The translations under genes and the position numbers were made by a program. A model generated the notes under the pieces. The model had not been told where the DNA came from. It did no database searches and was given only the letters and a program-made list of their open reading frames with translations. A DNA stretch of 64,000 nt from Sphingomonas sp. Mn802worker (GTDB lineage Bacteria > Pseudomonadota > Alphaproteobacteria > Sphingomonadales > Sphingomonadaceae): NCBI RefSeq assembly GCF_000382485.1, contig NZ_AORY01000001.1:124001-188000 (forward strand), given 5' to 3'. Numbering within the stretch: the stretch's first letter is position 1; each line of letters starts with the position of its first letter. Below, piece after piece: positions 56,176 through 64,000 of the stretch.

Positions 56176-56206
56176 GTTTCACGCAGCGTAAGCGCGAAGG
56201 TGAAAC
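56176..56206 (-). promoter_or_regulatory. Inverted repeat in the leader of the TonB receptor gene
   Basis: GTTTCAC at 56176-56182 and its exact complement GTGAAAC at 56200-56206 flank 17 bp, about 16-46 bp before the start codon and just before the RBS. It could be a repressor operator or an RNA hairpin limiting ribosome access. Confidence 0.45.
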
Positions 56207-56236
56207 CCTATCAATGAAGTAGATGTTTAGCGGCAG

Positions 56237-56265
56237 CTTGAAACGCTTCGCCGGTCTACCATCTT
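56237..56265 (+). promoter_or_regulatory. Possible heat-shock (sigma-32) promoter of the Hsp20 gene
   Basis: CTTGAAA (56237-56243), a 15-bp spacer and CCATCTT (56259-56265) resemble the RpoH consensus CTTGAAA...CCCATNT. It lies about 95 bp before the Hsp20 start codon. Confidence 0.45.
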
Positions 56266-56360
56266 GTCTAATGCGCGGTGCCGCTTGATCGGGCCGGGCG
56301 ATGCCGGCGTCGCGGACACCCGGACGCCGCTTTTCAACTCGCTCAACCAGAGGATTTGAG

Positions 56361-56831
56361 ATGCGTTTCGACCTTACCCCCTATCGCCGCTCTACCATCG
56401 GGTTCGATCGTCTGTTCGACATGATCGAGGCCAATGCGCGCGGCGCATCCGAGAATTACCCGCCGTTCAATCTCGAGCGGATCGCCGATGATCGCTACCG
56501 CATCACGCTGGCCGTCGCCGGGTTCAGCCGCGACGAGGTGGAGATCACCGCGCAGCAGAACCTGCTGCTGGTCGCCGGGCGCAAGGACGACAAGGCCGAG
56601 GGGCCGAGCTTCCTGCACGTCGGGATCGCCAACCGCAGCTTCGAGCGCCGTTTCGAGCTTGCCGACTTCGTCTTCGTTGAGGACGCGCGGCTGAACGACG
56701 GACTGCTGGTGATCGACTTGGTGCGCGAGGTGCCCGAGGCGATGAAGCCGAAGAAGATCGCGGTGCGTACCGGAGCGCCGCTCGCCGCGGTGGAGAACGA
56801 ACCGACTGCGGGTGAGGCCAAAGCCGCCTGA
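56361..56831 (+). CDS. Small heat-shock protein Hsp20 (IbpA-like)
   Basis: 156 residues: an N-terminal arm (~1-35, starting MRFDLTPYRRS), the alpha-crystallin domain (~36-130; YPPFNLERIADDRYRITLAV, GIANRSFERRFELAD) and a C-terminal tail. The I-x-I-like motif is KKIAV. It holds unfolded proteins for refolding by other chaperones. ATG 56361 follows an AGAGGA site. A terminator follows the gene, so it is transcribed alone. Confidence 0.94.
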   Translation: MRFDLTPYRRSTIGFDRLFDMIEANARGASENYPPFNLERIADDRYRITLAVAGFSRDEVEITAQQNLLLVAGRKDDKAEGPSFLHVGIANRSFERRFELADFVFVEDARLNDGLLVIDLVREVPEAMKPKKIAVRTGAPLAAVENEPTAGEAKAA

Positions 56832-56886
56832 GCACGGCAGCACCGACCAGTTCGGCGCCTCTTTGCTCCCTTTAGAGGCGTCGTGG

Positions 56887-56924
56887 GGCGTCCGGGCAAC
56901 CGCCCGGGCGCCTTTTCCTTTATT
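56887..56924 (+). terminator. Intrinsic terminator of the Hsp20 gene
   Basis: An 11-bp stem with one G-T pair (56887-56897 with 56902-56912), an AACC loop and the T-rich tract TTTTCCTTTATT on the plus strand. Confidence 0.88.
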
Positions 56925-56939
56925 GCGCCGGCGCGGCCC

Positions 56940-57179
56940 TCAACCGGTGATGACGCGCAGGACCGCCAATCCCGCGGCAGTCAGAACGACGTGCCCCATG
57001 AAGTGGCGCGTCAGCCCCATGTCGGACAGCAGCGACAGGATCGAGCGATCGGTATCAGGCGGCAGGAAGTGACGCGGCCCCGCCTGCCTTGCCGAGCACA
57101 TCACGGAACGCGCGTGTTGTGGCAGGCCGGCGGCCGCCGTTGCTGCAAATGACATGGATGCGATCCCCACCGGTCCCAA
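56940..57179 (-). CDS. Small ORF, unknown
   Basis: 79 residues if started at ATG 57179. The C-terminal ~22 residues (HVVLTAAGLAVLRVITG) could form a membrane helix. The second half has GC-rich third positions like nearby genes; the first half is less convincing, so a later start (Met at residue 27) is possible. It follows pyrG on the same strand by 121 bp. That gap shows no other feature. No family is recognised and it may be spurious. Confidence 0.35.
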   Translation of the reverse strand: MGPVGIASMSFAATAAAGLPQHARSVMCSARQAGPRHFLPPDTDRSILSLLSDMGLTRHFMGHVVLTAAGLAVLRVITG

Positions 57180-57300
57180 TGCACCGGGTACAGCATGGTC
57201 ACTGCACCTCGATCAAGCAGGCGGGTAGCATGAAGCGATGAACGACAGCTTGACCGGGACGGGCTGAACGTCGGCCAAGGTCAAGGCCGCAGTGCCCCTA

Positions 57301-58935
<1,635 letters not shown>

Positions 58936-59018
58936 GGGGATAAACGCCTAACCCTGAAATACGAACGACCACAAGCGCGCGGTCGCCCACGCGCGGCGAA
59001 ATTCACGATGAACCGAGC

Positions 59019-59042
59019 GTCGACACCATGCGCGGTGTCGAC
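59019..59042 (-). repeat. Perfect 9-bp hairpin between secG and pyrG
   Basis: GTCGACACC (59019-59027) and its exact complement (59034-59042) around a 6-nt loop. No T-run follows in either direction, so it is not a classic terminator. It lies 84 bp before pyrG and could affect read-through or be an operator. Confidence 0.55.
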
Positions 59043-59063
59043 AGTTAGACAAGCAGATGAAGC

Positions 59064-59444
59064 CTAGCGCGCGAGCGGCACGCCGTTGTCGGCCTGCGCC
59101 GGTGCGGCCGCAGCAGCGGCGTTGCGCGCCGCGTCGGACAGCGCATCCTGACTGGTCTGCGCAGGCGCAGCAGCGGCGGCCGGCGCGCGGCGCTGGAACG
59201 AGGTGTCGACTGAGGTCGCGTTCCGGTTCGCCGCCAAGAATGCGAGCAGGATCGAGAGGAGAATGAACGCACCCGCCAGCACCGAGGTCGCGCGTGTCAG
59301 GAAGTCCGCCGCGCCGCGCGCCGACATCAACCCCGACGGACTGCCGCTCGAAGTCAGGCCGCCGCCTTCCGAACGCTGCATCAGGATAACAGTAACGAGC
59401 GCGGCGGCGACGATCGCGTGGATGACGAGCAGGAAGGTGAACAT
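59064..59444 (-). CDS. secG: Preprotein translocase subunit SecG
   Basis: 126 residues: two membrane helices (FTFLLVIHAIVAAALVTVILM and SVLAGAFILLSILLAFLA) flank the conserved cytoplasmic loop QRSEGGGLTSSGSPSGLMSARG. A long Ala/Gln-rich tail follows. It assists SecYE in protein export. ATG 59444 gives MFTFLL; the frame continues upstream without family features. It is divergent from the MarR gene. Confidence 0.94.
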   Translation of the reverse strand: MFTFLLVIHAIVAAALVTVILMQRSEGGGLTSSGSPSGLMSARGAADFLTRATSVLAGAFILLSILLAFLAANRNATSVDTSFQRRAPAAAAAPAQTSQDALSDAARNAAAAAAPAQADNGVPLAR

Positions 59445-59590
59445 GGACCGGGCGCGCACTTCTTTGGACGGGGGCGCCATGCCGGCGCGACGCGCGGCGA
59501 CATAGGCGAGAGCGCCCGCGCAATCAACCGCGGGCGGCAGACGCTCCCTTCCCGCGCCTGCCGCGACCACCCGTTTTCGCGTCACGACCA

Positions 59591-60064
59591 GTGCTCGTCA
59601 ATTTCGTGACGTTGCTGAAACCAGTGCGTGGACAGGACGTTAAGCAATCCAACAGCCCCGGAACGACTTTCCGGGACGCGAGCAATCGGGACGAGGCAGT
59701 GGCAGGTCTTATTCAGCCCGAACTTGGTCAGTGGATGAACGCGCTGGTCGATTACGTGCGGTCGGGTGAGCCCGATCTGACCAATCGACAGATGGCGTTG
59801 CTGCTGGTCGTCTATCTGCGGCCGGGCCCGCATACGGTGCGCGGGCTGGCGCGCGCGCTCAACGTGTCGAAACCGGTCGTCACTCGCGCCTTGAACAGGC
59901 TGGGGACGCTCGGCTATCTGCGCCGCCAACGCGACGACAGCGACAAGCGCAACATCTTTGTCGCACGCACATCCGAAGGGGCAGATTTTCTTGAGGAGTT
60001 CGGGCAGTTCATCGGCGACGGCGACGGCCATGCCACACCCGTCAGGGCCGCAGCCCACGCTTGA
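59591..60064 (+). CDS. MarR-family transcriptional regulator
   Basis: Up to 157 residues with the MarR winged helix: TNRQMALLLVVYLRPGPHTVRGLARAL, recognition helix VSKPVVTRALNRLGTLG and wing RRQRDDSDKRNIF. The start is unsure: GTG 59591 gives a long N-terminus, GTG 59699 is closer to other family members. An inverted repeat between the two (59657-59675) would be in the leader if the later start is used. The 3' end overlaps the SH3 protein gene. Confidence 0.85.
   Translation: MLVNFVTLLKPVRGQDVKQSNSPGTTFRDASNRDEAVAGLIQPELGQWMNALVDYVRSGEPDLTNRQMALLLVVYLRPGPHTVRGLARALNVSKPVVTRALNRLGTLGYLRRQRDDSDKRNIFVARTSEGADFLEEFGQFIGDGDGHATPVRAAAHA
59657..59675. promoter_or_regulatory. Inverted repeat near the MarR gene start
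   Basis: CCCGGAA (59657-59663) and TTCCGGG (59669-59675) with a 5-nt centre. The size suits an autoregulatory MarR operator, but it falls inside the longest version of the ORF. Confidence 0.35.
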
Positions 60065-60431
60065 TCGACCGACGCCCGAGCATCCTGCATCGGCTGGTAC
60101 ATCCGCTCACGTGCGTGCCGCCCGCCGTACCTTCGCCCTTACGGGACCCTCGCAAGTGCTCGACGCCAGCACCAATGCGGTCCGGCCCGACATCGCGGAT
60201 GTGCGGCTAGCCGACCGTGTGTTTGCTCCACATTATGCGGCCCCGCTTCGGCGCACGTTATCGAGCAGTGTCGATCTTCGGGAATCACGCGGGCGCGACG
60301 CGTTGACGATCGCCCACCTGCCCGTGGGTGCGACATTCGACCTGCTCGACCTGACGGGCGGTGTCGCGTGGGGGATTGCAGTTGACGCAGGTCTCGTCGG
60401 CTATCTCGACGCCGATGTGGTAGCGACATGA
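60030..60431 (+). CDS. SH3-like domain protein, NlpC/P60 N-terminal module without the peptidase
   Basis: 133 residues from ATG 60030 (the frame is open from 59958). The segment LTGPSQVLDASTNAVRPDIADVRLADRVFAPHY-style layout and the late LDLTGGVAWGIAVDAGLVGYL resemble the bacterial SH3 region that precedes NlpC/P60 (C40) peptidases in sphingomonads. The Cys-His peptidase domain is missing; the ORF stops and argC begins with a 4-bp overlap. It may bind peptidoglycan without cutting it. The family assignment is from memory of motif order. Confidence 0.65.
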   Translation: MPHPSGPQPTLDRPTPEHPASAGTSAHVRAARRTFALTGPSQVLDASTNAVRPDIADVRLADRVFAPHYAAPLRRTLSSSVDLRESRGRDALTIAHLPVGATFDLLDLTGGVAWGIAVDAGLVGYLDADVVAT

Positions 60432-61357
60432 GCGTTTCGGTCTTCATCGACGGGGCAGTCGGCACGACTGGGCTGGAAATTCGCGAACGTCTGTCGGGTC
60501 GCGGTGACGTTTCACTGCTGATTTTGGATGAAGCGCGTCGCAAGGACGAGTTTGCCCGGCGCGACGCGTTGAACGACGCCGATATTGTCATCCTCTGTCT
60601 ACCCGACGACGCGGCGAAGGAGGCGGTGGCAATGATCGACAACGCCACGACCCGCGTGATCGACGCGTCAACCGCGCACCGCATCGCCCATGGCTGGACC
60701 TACGGCTTCGCCGAGTTGGAGCGCGATCAGGCCAAACGGATCGCGGGTGCGCGCTTCGTCGCCAACCCGGGCTGCTACCCGACCGGCTTTCTGGCACTCG
60801 TCCGCCCTTTGGTGCGCGACGGATTGCTGCCTGCCGACGCACTCGTGACCGTCAACGCGACCTCGGGCTATTCGGGCGGCGGCAAGAGCATGATCGCCGA
60901 GTTCGAGAGCGGCGCGGCAGCGACGGCATTCCGCCCTTACGCGCTGTCGCTCGGACACAAGCATGTGCCCGAGATGACGCGTCATGCCGGGCTGTCGCAC
61001 GGTCCGGTGTTCCAGCCTGCCGTCGCGAACACCTACCGCGGGATGGTGGTTGAGGTTCCGCTTCACTTGACGCAACTTGCGGCCGGAGCGGACCGGCGGT
61101 TGGTCCTGGATGCTTTCGAAGCAACGTACGAGGGTTGCGGCCTCGTGCGGGTGTCGGACGACACACCGGCGACGATCGCGATCGAGGACGACGCGGGTAC
61201 CGATCGCATGACTCTGCACGTGTTCGCGCATCACGATCTGCGTCAGCTCCGCTTGGTCGCGACGCTTGACAATCTGGGCAAGGGTGCGGCGGGCGCGGCG
61301 GTGCAGAACCTGAATTTGATGGCGGGGCTGGACCCGTTGGCCGGGCTCGCGCGCTAA
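60428..61357 (+). CDS. argC: N-acetyl-gamma-glutamyl-phosphate reductase
   Basis: 309 residues of the shorter ArgC class. NAD(P) site near FIDGAVGTTGLEI, catalytic Cys in NPGCYPTG, and the GHKHVPEMTRHAG block. It makes N-acetylglutamate semialdehyde in arginine synthesis. It is translationally coupled to the SH3 gene (ATGA overlap). The MarR-SH3-argC grouping has no clear metabolic reason. Confidence 0.95.
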   Translation: MSVSVFIDGAVGTTGLEIRERLSGRGDVSLLILDEARRKDEFARRDALNDADIVILCLPDDAAKEAVAMIDNATTRVIDASTAHRIAHGWTYGFAELERDQAKRIAGARFVANPGCYPTGFLALVRPLVRDGLLPADALVTVNATSGYSGGGKSMIAEFESGAAATAFRPYALSLGHKHVPEMTRHAGLSHGPVFQPAVANTYRGMVVEVPLHLTQLAAGADRRLVLDAFEATYEGCGLVRVSDDTPATIAIEDDAGTDRMTLHVFAHHDLRQLRLVATLDNLGKGAAGAAVQNLNLMAGLDPLAGLAR

Positions 61358-61435
61358 CGCCGCTGACCAACTCAACCCGCCCGAGCGGCCGCGCCTACCC
61401 AGGTGCACCGCGGGCACAACGACCACGGAGCCACC

Positions 61436-62899
61436 ATGCAGCGCAACCCCGTCGGCAAACTCCTCCTGTTCGGCGCCACCGGCGACCTGTCGAAACGGAT
61501 GCTGTTGCCGTCGCTTTACGGGCTCCACGCCGACGGCCTGCTGCCCGAGGGATTGGCGATCACCGGCTCGGCGCGCGGGGACGAGAATGACGACACGTTC
61601 CGCGAGATCGCGCGCACCGCGCTCGACGCGCATCTGAGCAACGATCGCAAGGACAAGGAGAAGATCGCCTCCTTCCTCCAGCGGCTGTCGTTCCAGCCCG
61701 CCGACCTGTCGGACGAGACGACGTTCCAGGCGCTTGCCGACAAGGTCGGCGACGTGTCGGATGGCCTCGCGATCTTCCTGTCGACCGCGCCGTCGCTGTT
61801 CGAGCCGGCGGTCAAGGGACTTGAGAAGGTCGGGCTGGCCGGCAGCACGGTGCGGATCGGGCTGGAGAAGCCGCTCGGCTACGACCTCGCCTCCAGCCGG
61901 GAGATCAACGACACCGTCGCGGCGGTCTTCCCTGAGGATCGGATCTTCCGCATCGATCATTACCTCGGCAAAGAAACGGTTCAGAACATCCTGGCGCTCC
62001 GCTTCGGCAACAGCTTCTTCGAGCCGGTGTGGAACGCGCAGGGGATCGACAACGTCCAGATCACGATCGCGGAAACGGTCGGACTGGAGGATCGCGCGGG
62101 TTATTACGAGGGCGCGGGTGCGCTGCGCGACATGATCACCAACCACACGCTGCAACTGCTCGCGCTGATAGCGATGGAGCCGCCCGCGCGCTACAGCAAG
62201 GACGACATTCGCGACGAAAAGGCGAAGGTATTCCGCTCACTGCGCGTCATGTCGCCGGCCGACGTGCCGCACAACACCGTGACTGGCCAATATGAGGAAG
62301 GCGCGGTCAGCAGCAAGGTCGTCAAGGGCTATGATGATGAGCTCGGCTACGATTCGGACGTCGAAACCTTTGTTGCGATCAAGGCGCATGTCGACAATTG
62401 GCGCTGGCAGGGCGTACCCTTCTACCTGCGTACCGGCAAGCGGATGGCGAAACGGCGTAGCGAAATCGCGATCCAGTTCAAGCCGGTGCCGCACTCGATG
62501 TTCTCAGGCCGCGGCGGGCTGCTGCAACCGAACACGCTCGTCATCCGCCTGCAGCCGGAGGAATATATCGAGCTGCTGGTGATGGCGAAGGAACCGGGCC
62601 TCGATCGGGATGGCGTGCGCCTGCGCGAGGTGCCGCTGAAGCTGAGCCTCGATACCGAGTTCGCCGGACAGCGCCGCCGTATCGCCTATGAGCGCCTGCT
62701 ACTCGACCTGATCGAGGGCGATCAGACGCTGTTCGTCCGCCGTGACGAGGTGGAGGCACAATGGGTGTGGACCGACGCGATCCGGGCCGGCTGGGCGGCG
62801 AACGGGACCAAGCCGAAACACTATCCCGCGGGCACCTGGGGTCCTTCCGCCGCAATCGCGCTGACCGAGCGCGATGGCGTTACCTGGCAGGACGATTGA
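61436..62899 (+). CDS. zwf: Glucose-6-phosphate 1-dehydrogenase
   Basis: 487 residues. NADP site LFGATGDLSKRML, the active-site RIDHYLGKETVQN (catalytic His-Asp region) and GLEKPLGYD. First enzyme of the oxidative route into the Entner-Doudoroff pathway. ATG 61436 follows a CGGAG site and gives MQRNPVGKLLLFG. pgl and edd follow on the same strand, in one likely operon. Confidence 0.98.
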   Translation: MQRNPVGKLLLFGATGDLSKRMLLPSLYGLHADGLLPEGLAITGSARGDENDDTFREIARTALDAHLSNDRKDKEKIASFLQRLSFQPADLSDETTFQALADKVGDVSDGLAIFLSTAPSLFEPAVKGLEKVGLAGSTVRIGLEKPLGYDLASSREINDTVAAVFPEDRIFRIDHYLGKETVQNILALRFGNSFFEPVWNAQGIDNVQITIAETVGLEDRAGYYEGAGALRDMITNHTLQLLALIAMEPPARYSKDDIRDEKAKVFRSLRVMSPADVPHNTVTGQYEEGAVSSKVVKGYDDELGYDSDVETFVAIKAHVDNWRWQGVPFYLRTGKRMAKRRSEIAIQFKPVPHSMFSGRGGLLQPNTLVIRLQPEEYIELLVMAKEPGLDRDGVRLREVPLKLSLDTEFAGQRRRIAYERLLLDLIEGDQTLFVRRDEVEAQWVWTDAIRAGWAANGTKPKHYPAGTWGPSAAIALTERDGVTWQDD

Positions 62900-62957
62900 T
62901 CGCACTGCCGTACCCGGCCCCAATTTCATGTGCCCAATTTCAAGTGAGTGAGTGACG

Positions 62958-63665
62958 ATGACGACCGAGATCGAATGGTGGGAATATGACGACGCGGCCG
63001 AATTGGCCGATGCGGTCGCGGGCGACATCCAATTCGTGATTGAGAGCGCGATCGACGCGCGCGGCTCCGCCGTGATCGCGCTTGCCGGTGGCAAGACGCC
63101 TTTGCCTGCCTACACGAAGCTCGCACAGGCGAAGCTTGATTGGAAGCGGGTGACGATCATCCCTGGTGACGAGCGCATCGTGCCGCTGGGCGATGCGCTG
63201 TCGAACGTCACCGCACTGGGCAAAACGTTCATACCCAAGGGCGCGCGCGTGATGCCGATCGTGCCGAAGGCGACCGACGACTACAAGGCGGCGGGCCGCT
63301 CCGCCGATGCGTTGATGCAAGACCTGCATTGGCCGCTCGACCTGTGCGTGCTGGGCGTCGGTGGCGATGGCCACACCGCGTCGATCTTCCCCGGCCCCGA
63401 TTATGACGAGGCGTTGAACGGTCCGCGCGAGCGTCGCGCGTTGGGCGTCATGCCCGATCCGTTGCCCCCGGAGGCGCCGGTCGCGCGTGTGACGCTTAGC
63501 CGCGCCGGCATCATCACCGCACGCGCATTGCTGATCGCGGTGACGGGCGATGCCAAGCGCAAGGTGATCGAGGATGCGATCAGCGAGGGGGCTAGATCGC
63601 CCTATCCGATCGGGCGCGTGCTGGCGGACGTCGAGTTGCCGGTCGACATCCACTGGGCGCCGTGA
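62958..63665 (+). CDS. pgl: 6-phosphogluconolactonase
   Basis: 235 residues of the DevB/SOL type: ALAGGKTPLPAY, the PGDERIVP segment and LGVGGDGHTASIFPG. It hydrolyses 6-phosphogluconolactone from Zwf. ATG 62958 is favoured over GTG 62952. Between it and edd lie 86 bp containing a short inverted repeat. Confidence 0.96.
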   Translation: MTTEIEWWEYDDAAELADAVAGDIQFVIESAIDARGSAVIALAGGKTPLPAYTKLAQAKLDWKRVTIIPGDERIVPLGDALSNVTALGKTFIPKGARVMPIVPKATDDYKAAGRSADALMQDLHWPLDLCVLGVGGDGHTASIFPGPDYDEALNGPRERRALGVMPDPLPPEAPVARVTLSRAGIITARALLIAVTGDAKRKVIEDAISEGARSPYPIGRVLADVELPVDIHWAP

Positions 63666-63695
63666 TCCTGCGACCATATACGGCATTGTCCTGAC

Positions 63696-63735
63696 GCCCT
63701 GAGCAATTAGAAGCGCCCTTCGACCAGCTCAGGGC
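63696..63735. repeat. Short inverted repeat of the sphingomonad CTTCGA-AGCTCAGG kind
   Basis: GCCCTGAGC (63696-63704) and its complement GCTCAGGGC (63727-63735) enclose 22 nt containing CCCTTCGACC. This resembles the small palindromic repeats scattered between genes in many Sphingomonas genomes. I saw only this one copy in the window. Confidence 0.55.
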
Positions 63736-63751
63736 AGATGGAAGTTTTCGC

Positions 63752-64000
63752 ATGAACCCCGCCGTACAGGCTGTCACCGATCGCATCATCGCGCGCTCGC
63801 AGCCTACGCGCCGCGCCTATCTCGACCTGATCGAGCGCGAGCGCGACACGTGGATCGGGCGCCCGCGGCTCGGCTGCGCCAATCTGGCGCACGCTTATGC
63901 CGGCACGCCCGAGGACCGCGCCGCGATGCGCGACGGCGCGGGCATGAACATCGGCGTTGTCACCTCGTACAACGACATGCTCTCGGCGCACGCGGTCTAT
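63752..64000 (+). CDS. edd: Phosphogluconate dehydratase, 3'-truncated by the window
   Basis: First 83 residues of Edd (6-phosphogluconate to KDPG), starting MNPAVQAVTDRIIARS and including RPRLGCANLAHAYAG (an Fe-S Cys) and the GVVTSYNDMLSAHAVY block. The frame is open to the last base. It completes the order zwf-pgl-edd, the Entner-Doudoroff set typical of sphingomonads. Confidence 0.95.
   Translation, partial: MNPAVQAVTDRIIARSQPTRRAYLDLIERERDTWIGRPRLGCANLAHAYAGTPEDRAAMRDGAGMNIGVVTSYNDMLSAHAVY

Overview
The window is a GC-rich, densely coding stretch of chromosome from an alphaproteobacterium, most likely a Sphingomonas or a close relative in the Sphingomonadaceae. This is an inference from gene content and order, not a database match. 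The main pointers are the ChvI-ChvG-HprK-RapZ-EIIA-HPr operon, a CckA hybrid kinase, a class II DAHP synthase, one LolC/E-type permease, the Entner-Doudoroff order zwf-pgl-edd, an outer-membrane TonB receptor, and LexA boxes of the alphaproteobacterial form (GTTC-N7-GTTC).

Layout. 1-6.0 kb: the 3' end of a DAHP synthase gene, tRNA-Glu(CTC), then a tightly overlapping operon joining the ChvI/ChvG two-component system to a regulatory PTS without Enzyme I, followed by an rRNA methyltransferase. 6-12.7 kb: a ureohydrolase, rmuC with its own LexA box, def, recR, fmt, truA and an RNA m5U methyltransferase. 12.7-23.6 kb (minus strand): nnr, a lipoprotein, ilvD, a single-domain receiver, cckA, an M13 peptidase, a DUF2062 protein, smpB and dapA. 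23.7-28.9 kb (plus strand): a lytic transglycosylase, greB, a small acidic protein, a NYN-LOTUS protein and an M28 peptidase. 28.9-34 kb (minus strand): a MASE1 hybrid kinase, a small secreted protein, a LuxR-type regulator and a stand-alone Hpt, which look like one phosphorelay. 34-41.6 kb: GST, methyltransferase, recA, a crotonase-fold protein, ispE, a TPR protein and ETF-QO. 41.8-46 kb (plus strand): a UDG-like protein, a second lytic transglycosylase, moaB and a radical SAM protein behind a LexA box. 46-53.2 kb: dnaE, HdeD, glutathione peroxidase, GNAT and the Lol transporter. 53.2-57.3 kb: a possible small RNA, a TonB receptor, an Hsp20 and a small unknown ORF. 57.3-64 kb: pyrG, secG, a MarR regulator, an SH3-only protein, argC, and zwf-pgl-edd running off the end.

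Most of this is ordinary core genome. I found no prophage, insertion sequence, CRISPR array or defence island. The parts most worth a second look are three LexA boxes (recA, rmuC and the radical SAM gene), the phosphorelay cluster, a series of hairpins ending in a terminator at 53.45-53.57 kb, and several family members that lack residues normally needed for catalysis: the ureohydrolase, the UDG-like protein, the crotonase-fold protein and the receiver next to cckA.
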